Source: Nocardia sputorum (GTDB lineage Bacteria > Actinomycetota > Actinomycetes > Mycobacteriales > Mycobacteriaceae). From it: a stretch of DNA of 64,000 nt. This document shows, one piece after another, positions 17,833-26,072 of the stretch. Where the stretch lies: NCBI RefSeq assembly GCF_027924405.1, contig NZ_AP026978.1:3534001-3598000 (forward strand), written 5' to 3'. The translations under genes and the position numbers were made by a program. Below the pieces are notes generated by a model. It worked only from the letters and a program-made list of their open reading frames with translations, was not told the DNA's origin and did not search any database. Each line of letters opens with the position of its first letter. The stretch's first letter is position 1.

Positions 17833-20046
17833 TCAGACGGTCACCGCGGACACCTTCTCGCTCACCCCGGCGCCCTCGTCGTCGCCGGCAGCCGCACGCG
17901 TCACCGTCACCCACGTGTTGTTCACCGCCGCCGTCCCCGAGAACGTGTCCGTCAACGCCGGATCATGCAGCAGATTCACATTCGCCCCGGGCAGCGACGC
18001 CGCCACCGTCCACCCGACACCCGGCTCCTGATGCCCCCACCCATGCGGAATCGCCACCGTCCCGGCCCGGATATCGTCGCTGACCTCCAACGGCACCACG
18101 ATCGAACCGGTCCGGGAACGCACCGTCACCGATTCACCGTCACGCAACCCACGCGCCGCCGCATCCTGCGGATGCATCAACGCCGTGCACCGATCCCGCC
18201 CCTTCACCATCGACGGCACATTGTGCAGCCACGAATTGTTACTGCGCAGATGACGACGACCGATCAACTTCAAGTCGTACCCGTCCACAGGCGCGGTCAC
18301 CGCCTTACCCCGCCGCGCGTCCGCAAGAACCGCACGGGCCGCCGCCACGAAATCCTCCGGCGCCACATGCACCTTCCGATCCTTCGTCCCCAGCAACGAC
18401 CGCAACCTCGGCCGCAACGGCCCCAGATCGATGCCGCCCACCGCCGCACGCGCCTTACCCACGGTCAAACCCTTACGGCCCCGCCGCAACACCCCATACG
18501 GCCCCGCCGCCACCCCGAGCGCCGCGATCCGCACGGGACTGACCCGATCGAACAACGCGTTCAGCACCCGCCCGGTCAACCGGCGCGCCGGCAACGGCAC
18601 CACCTCGGTGACCAGCCGCGCCATGATCTGCCAATCCTCCAGCCCATCGGCAGGCGGCTCGAACACCCGCGCGTCGAAACGCAGATTGTTGCGCACACTG
18701 AACACCGGGAACAGGATGTTGACGTCCTCGCGCTCCAACGGCGAGATCGGCGGCAGGATGATGTCCGCGTGCCGCGTCGTCTCCGTGACGTACATGTCCA
18801 CGGCCACATAGAAATCCAGCCCGTCCAGCGCCGCACCCAACCGGCCGCGCTGCGGCGTGGACAACACCGGATTACCCGCATACGTGATCATCGCGCGGAT
18901 CCGGCCCGGCCCGTCGGTCAGCATCTCCTCCGCCAACGCCGCCACCGGCAACTCCGAACGGAACGACTTGTAGGTTCCGGAACTGTCGGTCCACGCCCCG
19001 TACCCCACCGGCAGATACTTCGCATACCGCGGCGCATCGATCGGCGGCGTCGCGAACATCTGACCACCCGCCCGATCCAAGTTGCCCGTCACCGCGTTGA
19101 TCGTGTTCACCAGCCAATGCGTCAACGTGCCGGTCACCTGCTGACACACCCCGATCCGCGCGTACAGCACCGCCGAGGGCGCCGCCGCGTGCTCCCGGGC
19201 CAGCCCGCGAATCGTCTCCGCGTCCACCCCCGCGTACTGCGCCATCTGCTCCGGCGACGCCTCGGCCACCAACGCCCGCAACCGCTCCCAGCCCGTAGTC
19301 GACGCGCCAACAGCCCTCTCGTCACACAAGTCCTCGGCGACCAGCACATGCAACATCGCCAGCAGCAGATACACATCCCCACCCGGCGCCACCGCGACAT
19401 GCTGATCGGCCAGCCGCGCCGTCTCGGTCCGCCGCGGATCGATCACCACGACCTTCCCACCACGCCGCCGCACGTCCCGAATCCGCTGCTTCGCATTCGG
19501 CATGGTCGTCACCGACCCGTTCGACACCGCCGGATTCGCCCCCAGGATCACCAGCCGATCGGTCCGATCGATATCGGTCACCGGCATCAGCACATTCGAG
19601 CCGAACATCCGCCACGCGACGAACTCCTGCGGGAACTGATCGATCGAGGAAGCCGAGAAGAAATTCCGCGTCAACAGCACCGAACGCAACAGCGCCGCGT
19701 ACAGCACCGACGAACTGTGCGCGGCCGGATTCCCCAGATACATACCGATCGCACTGTTCCCGTGCTCCCGACGCACCTGCCGCAACCGCTGCCCGATCTC
19801 GCGAAACGCCTCATCCCAGCCGATCGGCTCGAACGACGACCCCACCCGCCGCACCGGCGTACGCAACCGATCCGGATCGTGGTGCAACCCGCCCATCGCC
19901 GTCGCCTTCGGGCAGATGTACCCCTTCGACAGCACGTCCTGCGGATTGCCCTCGATCCGCGTCACCTGATCACCGGAGACCGTGACAAGGATTCCGCAGT
20001 GCGCCTCACACAGGGTGCACTGGCGGGCAATGGTGGTAGCGCTCAT
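17833..20046 (-). CDS. Second molybdopterin-dependent oxidoreductase
   Basis: A 737-residue cytoplasmic molybdoenzyme of the same superfamily as the 15249 gene but clearly divergent. Cys10, Cys13, Cys17 and Cys45 (CTLCEAHCG, GYICPK) ligate the [4Fe-4S] cluster. Cofactor segments LGANPAVSNGS, VIDPRRTETA and the C-terminal MHPQDAAARGLRDGESV are present. ATG 20046 is used; a TTG one codon upstream is the alternative. It faces the other molybdoenzyme and shares no operator with it, so it is probably regulated separately. Substrate unknown. Confidence 0.9.
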   Translation of the reverse strand: MSATTIARQCTLCEAHCGILVTVSGDQVTRIEGNPQDVLSKGYICPKATAMGGLHHDPDRLRTPVRRVGSSFEPIGWDEAFREIGQRLRQVRREHGNSAIGMYLGNPAAHSSSVLYAALLRSVLLTRNFFSASSIDQFPQEFVAWRMFGSNVLMPVTDIDRTDRLVILGANPAVSNGSVTTMPNAKQRIRDVRRRGGKVVVIDPRRTETARLADQHVAVAPGGDVYLLLAMLHVLVAEDLCDERAVGASTTGWERLRALVAEASPEQMAQYAGVDAETIRGLAREHAAAPSAVLYARIGVCQQVTGTLTHWLVNTINAVTGNLDRAGGQMFATPPIDAPRYAKYLPVGYGAWTDSSGTYKSFRSELPVAALAEEMLTDGPGRIRAMITYAGNPVLSTPQRGRLGAALDGLDFYVAVDMYVTETTRHADIILPPISPLEREDVNILFPVFSVRNNLRFDARVFEPPADGLEDWQIMARLVTEVVPLPARRLTGRVLNALFDRVSPVRIAALGVAAGPYGVLRRGRKGLTVGKARAAVGGIDLGPLRPRLRSLLGTKDRKVHVAPEDFVAAARAVLADARRGKAVTAPVDGYDLKLIGRRHLRSNNSWLHNVPSMVKGRDRCTALMHPQDAAARGLRDGESVTVRSRTGSIVVPLEVSDDIRAGTVAIPHGWGHQEPGVGWTVAASLPGANVNLLHDPALTDTFSGTAAVNNTWVTVTRAAAGDDEGAGVSEKVSAVTV

Positions 20047-20112
20047 CAATTTTCACCTTCTGCCGGATCGCTTCCCACAGGCTATCTGGGACAGCTCATT
20101 CCGTACAGGTCT

Positions 20113-20682
20113 CTATGTTGGACGGATGCGGGCATGCAGATGCATGTCATGCCAACCATCCGCGTGCAACCCCGCACTGCGCCGGACACTCTCCGGCGCG
20201 AACCCCGCCTTCACCGCCGCACGGCACGACGGCAGATTGCGCACCGAATGCGACACCTCCAACCGATGGAAACCCACCCCGAAAGCCCACCGGGTCACCG
20301 CCTCCACCGCCGCAGGCGTCACCCCACGCCCCCGCCATCCCGGAGCTGTCCAATAGGCGATCCCCGCCGACCCATCCGGCGGCGACATCCCCCGCAACCC
20401 CACCCGCGCCGCCACCACGTCACCGACCACGACCGCCCACTGCGGACCGTCACCATTGCACCACCCCGCCCGCCAGCGCGCGATCAACTCCAGCGCCTCG
20501 CCCTCGGACACGACATCGCGCACATGCCAGCGTTGGATCTCCGGATCCTCATAGACCGCCCGGATCACCGCCGCATCGGCGTTCACCCACGGCCGCAACA
20601 ACACCGCCTCACTCCGCAGAACGGGTTGAGACCCCGCTGCGAACACGTCGGCGGCGACCACATCGGGCATCAGAGCGGACAC
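20113..20682 (-). CDS. GNAT family N-acetyltransferase (RimJ/RimL-like)
   Basis: A 189-residue acetyl-CoA-dependent acetyltransferase. The acetyl-CoA loop GIAYWTAPGWRGRGVTPAAVEA (near residues 117-138) and the RLEVSHSVRNLPSCRAAVKAGF region are typical of RimJ/RimL-type enzymes. The GTG start has GACAAT exactly six bases upstream and no Shine-Dalgarno. Substrate, protein N-terminus or small molecule, cannot be told from sequence. Confidence 0.88.
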   Translation of the reverse strand: MSALMPDVVAADVFAAGSQPVLRSEAVLLRPWVNADAAVIRAVYEDPEIQRWHVRDVVSEGEALELIARWRAGWCNGDGPQWAVVVGDVVAARVGLRGMSPPDGSAGIAYWTAPGWRGRGVTPAAVEAVTRWAFGVGFHRLEVSHSVRNLPSCRAAVKAGFAPESVRRSAGLHADGWHDMHLHARIRPT

Positions 20683-20909
20683 ACCCGGATTGTCACCCGC
20701 ACACGCCGCCCGCCGTCACCGATTTCATCGGCACAGTCTTCGATGCCTCGGCGATCCGACCAACCGTTGTAATGATCCGCGATGAGGTCGAATTCAGGCT
20801 GCCGGTTACCAGCGGCCCCGTGCGAGCCGGTCGCAAAGTGCGTCTCGCACATCGGGGGTGCTGCGCACCCTCGCTCGGAGCACTCCCTTCCGGATCCGCA
20901 ACCAGAAGC

Positions 20910-20920
20910 GTCACAGTGAC
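20910..20920. promoter_or_regulatory. Palindrome GTCACAGTGAC, copy 1
   Basis: An exact 11-base palindrome between the YczE-type gene and the GNAT gene. Its reverse complement plus one flanking base (12 bases) recurs upstream of the YczE-type gene at 21692-21703. Confidence 0.5.
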
Positions 20921-20958
20921 AATAAGCGACGCGATGAGGGGGAGCAGGGGAGCCCCGG

Positions 20959-21600
20959 CTACGCGGTCGAGACCTCCACGTCCGCATCGACAACAGGCGC
21001 CGGCTGCGGCGCCGCGAATCCCGGCAGGAATCGGTTCACCGCGGGAATCATCATGTGGATCAGCGGGCCGATCCCGAAGGCGTACACCAGCGTTCCGATG
21101 CCGACACTGCCGCCGAGCACGAACCCCGTCGTCAACACTGTCAGCTCGATCGCCGTGCGAACCATCCACACCGATCGACCGGTCCGCCGAACCAGTCCAG
21201 TCATCAGTCCATCCCGCGGACCCGGGCCCATGCCCGCCCCAATGTACAACACACTCGCCACCGCGTTCAGCACGACCGCGGCCCCCATCGCGCCGACCCG
21301 CACCGCGAGCGCATCCCACGACGGCAACCACGCCAGCCCCGCGTCCACCGACACGGCGATCACCACGACATTGCTCACCGTGCCCAAGCCGGGCATCTGC
21401 CGCAACGGAATCCAGACCAACAGCACTACGACACCGGTAATCGCCGTCACCGCGCCAAAACTGAGCGGCACATGCCGCGCCACGCCCTGATGGAACACAT
21501 CCCACGGATCCAGCCCGAGCCCAGCCCGCACCATCACCGCCATCGAAAACCCGTACAACCACAAACCCGCGTACAACGCGACCAACCGACGAACCAGCAC
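20959..21600 (-). CDS. YczE/YitT-family integral membrane protein
   Basis: About 213 residues with five or six hydrophobic segments. The family motif GLGLDPWDVFHQG near the N-terminus and GAGMGPGPRDGLMTGL in the middle match YczE/YyaS-type membrane proteins of unknown transport or signalling function. GTG 21600 is chosen because it fits the usual family length; a TTG at 21642 would add 14 residues that include a Cys and His unlike the family. The palindrome at 21692 lies about 90 bases upstream. Confidence 0.85.
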   Translation of the reverse strand: MLVRRLVALYAGLWLYGFSMAVMVRAGLGLDPWDVFHQGVARHVPLSFGAVTAITGVVVLLVWIPLRQMPGLGTVSNVVVIAVSVDAGLAWLPSWDALAVRVGAMGAAVVLNAVASVLYIGAGMGPGPRDGLMTGLVRRTGRSVWMVRTAIELTVLTTGFVLGGSVGIGTLVYAFGIGPLIHMMIPAVNRFLPGFAAPQPAPVVDADVEVSTA

Positions 21601-22001
21601 CGCCCCAGCGTGCCCGCAACTGGCCACCACAACCAGAGCCAATCACCGATCACTGGACCGGACAGTAGAGCCGCAACCCAGGCTGCAATTCGTCACTGTG
21701 ACGTTTTCATGCAATCAGATTCTAAGCCAGGGGAGATCAGTATAGAGAAATCCCAAGATTCACCAAGCAAGCCAACAATCACCGAAAAATTTTCACCAAC
21801 CGGACAAACGCGCCGGGCGTCCCGCCAAATGCGGCAACGACATTCGACCGCCCGAACCTGAGACCGACCCGGGCGCACGGCGAAACAGGCTGCGAAGCAA
21901 TGGCAAACCAGCAGTAAGCCGTCTCACCGACCCGCGCCGAAATCGCGCCGATAATCGACATTATGTCAACTAGAGACGCACCCGCCCTTCCGGGAAGCAA
22001 C
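21601..22001. other. AT-richer intergenic stretch
   Basis: No gene supported. Composition drops noticeably around 21700-21800 compared with flanking DNA. It contains the GTCACTGTGAC palindrome and a minus-strand TACTGT hexamer that could be the -10 box of the YczE-type gene. The lowered GC suggests foreign or decayed DNA. Confidence 0.5.
21691..21703. promoter_or_regulatory. Palindrome CGTCACTGTGACG, copy 2
   Basis: A 13-base palindrome about 90 bases upstream of the YczE-type gene. The core GTCACTGTGACG is identical to the reverse complement of the site at 20910. A shared regulator of the YczE-type and GNAT genes is the simplest reading. Confidence 0.55.
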
Positions 22002-22640
22002 TCAGCCCTCCCCGGCCTCCAGGTGAGATGTGTCGGCAAGACTGACCATCGCACGATTGCGCCAGTAGTCGTCGTGCCGCAGGTGGGTGATCGCGCCGGG
22101 CGAGGTCGCGAACGACACGAAGCCGACCGCCTCCACCGGCAGCATCATCCAGGTGGTGACCACGAATGTCAGCGCGTAGCCGTGCGTGACGACGATATGG
22201 TCGTGCTCGGTGTCGGCCATCAACTCACGCACACACGCGCCCACCCGCGTCGCGACCTCACGCCGTGTCTCCGCACCACGGATCGGCCCTCGATGATCGA
22301 GCCGATCATGATCCGGTGCGGGAACCTGCCGCTGGGCGAGCCACGCGTTCGGCCGACCGCCCGCTTCCCCGAAACTGATCTCCCGCAGCCGCTGGTCCAC
22401 CGTCACCGGAACACCGAACTCGGCCGCGACAAGCCGCGCGGTCTCTACACAACGGGCCAGATCCGACGTCGTGACCCGCACCGGCCGCACCACACCGGCA
22501 CGTCGGCGCACCAACTCGGCCGCGACAAGACAGGCGTCGCGCCGACCCCGCGCCGTCAGTACCGAGTCATACCACCCACCGACGAGATCATGTTCGGTGT
22601 GCTCCGCATGCGGGTGACTCACCACGTAGAGGTCCTGCAT
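22002..22640 (-). CDS. Histidine phosphatase family protein with altered N-terminal catalytic box
   Basis: A 212-residue phosphoglycerate-mutase-fold protein. The usual RHG box is replaced by VVSHPHAEH: the His is kept, the preceding Arg and following Gly are not. The internal Arg of TSDLARCVETA, the REISFGE segment and the second catalytic His in VVTHGYA are intact. The start is ATG 22640 behind a purine-rich GGGGGGAGTGGG. The loss of the first-box Arg may weaken or change phosphatase activity. Neighbours give no substrate. Confidence 0.8.
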   Translation of the reverse strand: MQDLYVVSHPHAEHTEHDLVGGWYDSVLTARGRRDACLVAAELVRRRAGVVRPVRVTTSDLARCVETARLVAAEFGVPVTVDQRLREISFGEAGGRPNAWLAQRQVPAPDHDRLDHRGPIRGAETRREVATRVGACVRELMADTEHDHIVVTHGYALTFVVTTWMMLPVEAVGFVSFATSPGAITHLRHDDYWRNRAMVSLADTSHLEAGEG

Positions 22641-22718
22641 CCCACTCCCCCCAGTCCACAGAGATCTGCTTGGTCCCCGCCGCGTCACCCTACCGTCGCG
22701 CGACTCGAGTCCGCGCCT

Positions 22719-22756
22719 CGGCGCCGGGCCCAACCCCGAAAACAGGCCCGGCGCCG
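22719..22756 (-). terminator. Hairpin terminator after the MetE-like gene
   Basis: Perfect 12-bp stem, CGGCGCCGGGCC (22719-22730) and GGCCCGGCGCCG (22745-22756), with a 14-base loop, 12 bases past the minus-strand stop at 22769. Confidence 0.8.
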
Positions 22757-22768
22757 CGGTCTGGGAAC

Positions 22769-23803
22769 TCAACCCAGCATGTCGGCCAGTTCCGCGTGCA
22801 GATCGAGCAACGCGGGAATCTGCTCCGCAGGCCGACGTCCCATGCCGCACTCGGTGGCGATGCCGAAGTCGGCGACCGCGGAACGGGCCGCTTCGATGCG
22901 CTGAAGCGCGCCCGCACGGCCGTCCGTGGCATGGACCAAACCGAGGTAGAGATCCGTCTCCGCCGGAAGGGTGAGATCGGCAAGGGGCTTGAAATAGTCT
23001 GCGTCGGTCCGCGAACGCGGCACCGGCAAGTGAATCCAGTTCACCGACCGGTCCAGCCCGGCCAGAATCCGGTCGGCGACCGCCGCGAGCCGACCGGTGT
23101 CAGCGGGTTCGGCGAAGTGCTGGTGCCCGAAATCGCCGTAGCACAGGTGATAACCGAGCTCGACCGGTTCGGGCACCGCGGCGCCCAACCGGACGAGGCG
23201 CTGCCCCACTTCCGCGAGCTGTGTCGCATAGTCAGAACCGAACCAAGACGGGAAGATCCCCTCGAAGATGGCGAACTCGACCGCGGCATCCCATTGCACA
23301 GCAAGGTCTTCCGCCGGTATCGCCGCGACTATGGCGTCCAGCTCGTCGAGCAGACGCGCTTCGTATCTGCGTTCCAACTCCCCCTGCGGGCCCGCGACGA
23401 ACGCCCCGATCACCGCGATCGGCGTCGGCAAGCTCACCTGGAACCGGATGCCCGCCGGGATCGTGCCGTCCGCCCGCAATTCCTGGAATACCTGCCAGGA
23501 TTCCACCGCCGCCTCCGCGTACCCCAACGGACCGAAGTCGATCGACGCCGGGTCTACGCCGGGCTTGGGCTGCACCCGTTCGCTCGGCCCGTACTCCGGG
23601 CTCGGCGGAGGAACGGTTTCCAGGTCGGGATGTGCCTGCATCTTGGGCAGCTGCCACACCACCCAGTTGTCCCGCACCCCGGTCTCGCCGTCCGGAATGC
23701 GTTTCACATGCTTCCCGACGCGTATCGCCGCCTCGGAGAAGACAGTCCGCGCATCCGACAGCGGAACACTGCCGCACAAATGAACTCCACGACCCTCACC
23801 CAC
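22769..23803 (-). CDS. MetE-like (cobalamin-independent methionine synthase / UROD-fold) protein
   Basis: A 344-residue single-domain protein of the UROD/MetE-like superfamily. HLCYGDFGHQH and the late ECGMGRR match the His-x-Cys and Cys zinc ligands of MetE-type methyltransferases, so a zinc-activated thiol is likely the substrate. It is far shorter than MetE (about 750) and lacks the N-terminal duplicate domain. GTG 23803 is chosen because AGGAGG lies five bases upstream. The true substrate could be a thiol such as coenzyme M or homocysteine; this is inference. Confidence 0.75.
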   Translation of the reverse strand: MGEGRGVHLCGSVPLSDARTVFSEAAIRVGKHVKRIPDGETGVRDNWVVWQLPKMQAHPDLETVPPPSPEYGPSERVQPKPGVDPASIDFGPLGYAEAAVESWQVFQELRADGTIPAGIRFQVSLPTPIAVIGAFVAGPQGELERRYEARLLDELDAIVAAIPAEDLAVQWDAAVEFAIFEGIFPSWFGSDYATQLAEVGQRLVRLGAAVPEPVELGYHLCYGDFGHQHFAEPADTGRLAAVADRILAGLDRSVNWIHLPVPRSRTDADYFKPLADLTLPAETDLYLGLVHATDGRAGALQRIEAARSAVADFGIATECGMGRRPAEQIPALLDLHAELADMLG

Positions 23804-24163
23804 CGCAACCTCCTGCACATGGCCTACCGCTGGTCCAGCCCGCCCGGTATCGAAACCAGGTATTTGCCACACGTTCTGCCCAAGATTCCGACCAACGTGG
23901 GCAATCGATCAGCCGAGCTATGCGATGCAGCGTAGGTGGGAACTCGTCGCTCGGATCCCCAGCTTTGGGAAACAGTCAGCGATCTGTTTACTGGCCCGAT
24001 TCTCGGCGCGCCTCGTCCTGTCCTCTCCGCCACCGGCTCGTGCTCGCGGCCTTGCCGAGCCCGCTGTTGAGCAACAAGAATCACGACACGACGGTCGAGA
24101 GGATCGCCGACCCGGTACCGCCGGCCGCTCTGGAGGTTTCGTCACATCTGCGAATTACTCATC
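23804..24163. other. Intergenic stretch upstream of the P-loop kinase
   Basis: No gene supported. GGAGG at 24132-24136 is too far from the ATG at 24164 to be its ribosome site. The bases between read in frame as LLI before the Met, so the kinase's first strand may begin upstream at a non-standard start. Confidence 0.4.
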
Positions 24164-24688
24164 ATGGTCAACGGCCTACCCGGCTCCGGAAAATCGACGT
24201 CGGCTCCCCCGCTGGCACGAGAACTACGCGCCCACCTGATTCGCAAAGACCTCGTCAAGGAGGCACTGGGTTCCGGGCTGGACAGCACCGCTGTCTTGCC
24301 GAACATCGGGGCCATCGCGATGGAAGCGGTGTGGGCGCTCGCCGCCGCGTTACCCGGTGTCGTCGTGGTCGACTCCTGGTGGTTCAAGCCTCGTGACATG
24401 CGGTACGCCGCCGAAGGTATCGCGATCTCCGGCGCCACCCGCGCCGTGGAGGTCTGGTGCTCGGTCCCGTCCGACGTCGCTCTGGCGCGATTTCACAGCC
24501 GCGCCCGCGCGGATCTGTATCAGGACGACGCGCATCTGGCGCAGGACTGGGACCGGTGGGCACGACTGGCCGAACCCCTCGCACTCGCTCCGGTCGTCAC
24601 CGTCGACACCACTACCCCGGTCGACTACCCCGAGCTCGCGCGCCGGGTGATGGCCGCGGCCACAGTCACCATCGGCGACGTCCTCTAA
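24164..24688 (+). CDS. P-loop kinase (AAA_33-type ATPase)
   Basis: A 174-residue nucleotide-binding protein. The Walker A motif GLPGSGKST starts at residue 4, VVVVDSWW near residue 65 provides the second acidic motif, and RFHSRARADLYQD is a lid-like basic segment. This organisation matches small-molecule kinases such as gluconate or antibiotic phosphotransferases of the AAA_33 group. Substrate unknown. No good Shine-Dalgarno is visible. Confidence 0.75.
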   Translation: MVNGLPGSGKSTSAPPLARELRAHLIRKDLVKEALGSGLDSTAVLPNIGAIAMEAVWALAAALPGVVVVDSWWFKPRDMRYAAEGIAISGATRAVEVWCSVPSDVALARFHSRARADLYQDDAHLAQDWDRWARLAEPLALAPVVTVDTTTPVDYPELARRVMAAATVTIGDVL

Positions 24689-25044
24689 CGGCTGGGTCAT
24701 CTGCCGCCGATCTACTTGATCTTCTGGAGCCGCGCCGGATCCGCCCCCGGCCTCCATGCTTGTCTGGGTAGATAATCGGGCGGAGTTCGTATGCGGTGGA
24801 GAGGCGCTATATGCATATATACGCAAAGGGACGTATCCTAATATTTTCTTCCCCGGGGTCAGTTACATAAGGGTCGCAAAGACTTCGGCCACACCGCGGC
24901 ACTCGTCCTGTTCGATCTCTATGCCCACGCCACGGATTCCGACCCGCCTGGCCCCGCTGGCCCTCCCCTACCCGCAGATCCACAACTACCCCGGGCGACA
25001 ACGTTATTCGCAAACCGATAGCAAGCTGAACTAACGTTCGAACG
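24689..25044. other. AT-richer intergenic stretch with a conserved box and possible recombinase remnant
   Basis: No intact gene. Around 24808-24845 lies an AT-rich box similar to one at 25933-25955. After it a short open frame reads KDFGHTAALVLFDLYAHA (about 24877-24930), with the GH-x10-YAH spacing of tyrosine-recombinase C-termini. TAACGT (25032-25037) is the likely -10 box of the next gene. Confidence 0.4.
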
Positions 25045-25761
25045 GTGCTTGGACATTCACACGCGACCAGTGGCGCGCTGGCCTGGTCGGCGGCAGCGGC
25101 GACGTTGCCGGTCACGATCTTGACGTTTCCCGCCCTCCAGGATGCGACAGGGCACCTGGGCACCGTCGACCTGCTGCTGGGCGTCTTCCTGACCGCCGGG
25201 GCGGCACTGCTGCCCGACGCCGACCATCCCGACGGGACGATCTCACATGCCCTGGGTCCGATCACGCACACCGCATGCAAGGTGATCTCATGGGTCTCGG
25301 GCGGCCATCGCGGCGCCACCCACTCTTTGGCGTTCGTCGCGGCCGTCGCCTATGGGACGTGGGCCGGTGAGCATTGGCTCGGCCGCTGGTTCACCCTGAG
25401 CCTGGTCTTCTTCCTTCTCGCCCTGGCCGTGCGCGCCCTGCACCTGTGCCCGTCCGGCAATAACTTCAAGGCGTGGGGGCCGATCGTGGTCCTCGCCTCC
25501 GCGGGCACCTTCGCGATGGAGCATTGGATCGCCGACAAGCCCGTCTGGCTGCCGTTCGCGGTCGGGTTGGGTGCGCTCGCGCATCTCCTCGGCGACTGCC
25601 TCACCGAGCGCGGCTGCCGCCTGTTCTGGCCGTTCGGCCTTCGAGTCAGCCTTCCGGTCATCGATCGCACCGGGAACAAGGTCGAAACCTTCCTTGTAGC
25701 ACCGTTGTTCACGCTCGGCACCCTGGCGATCCTTTGGTACACCATCACCCACCAGCCCTGA
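25045..25761 (+). CDS. YdjM-like metal-dependent hydrolase, integral membrane
   Basis: A 238-residue membrane protein of the LexA-binding/YdjM-like metal-dependent hydrolase family. The N-terminal GHSHATSGALAW, the LLPDADHPD motif near residue 54 and HRGATHSL near 89 carry the conserved His and Asp residues. Four or five hydrophobic segments follow, and HLLGDCLTERG gives a further His/Asp pair. GTG 25045 is seven bases after TAACGT with no Shine-Dalgarno, so it is probably leaderless. Substrate unknown; the family is linked to membrane lipid or DNA-damage functions only loosely. Confidence 0.82.
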   Translation: MLGHSHATSGALAWSAAAATLPVTILTFPALQDATGHLGTVDLLLGVFLTAGAALLPDADHPDGTISHALGPITHTACKVISWVSGGHRGATHSLAFVAAVAYGTWAGEHWLGRWFTLSLVFFLLALAVRALHLCPSGNNFKAWGPIVVLASAGTFAMEHWIADKPVWLPFAVGLGALAHLLGDCLTERGCRLFWPFGLRVSLPVIDRTGNKVETFLVAPLFTLGTLAILWYTITHQP

Positions 25762-26072
25762 CAACTCGACGCTGCCGCCGGGGCGTCCCCTACCCCGCCC
25801 CGGCGATCGCCGCGCCACAGCGCGTGGGGCCACTGGTGGCAGTAGCCGGGTCTTGGCGGTGACCCCCTCCCCTCCTTGCTGCATTGGTGTGGTGGCTTGT
25901 TAGTGAGGTTGCAGATTTTGGCCACATAGTGAGATGCGCATATCTACGTAAGGACATCTTATTCACTACATCGACTCATCGCTTTCGTCACCCATCATCT
26001 CCACCCAGCGGGGCCCCCTACCCCGAGCCGTTTCTTCCGAGAACTCCGCACTCCCCCGGCTACCCTGATGCC
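25762..26072. other. Intergenic stretch with AT-rich box
   Basis: No gene supported. The box at about 25933-25955 (GCGCATATCTACGTAAGGAC core) resembles the one at 24808-24845. TACCCT (26061-26066) is the likely -10 box of the next gene. Confidence 0.5.

Noticed and set aside
15275..20772. Very long Arg/Pro/His-rich frames overlapping both molybdoenzymes
   Set aside because: They are frame shadows of high-GC genes; the real frames carry the cysteine clusters and cofactor motifs.
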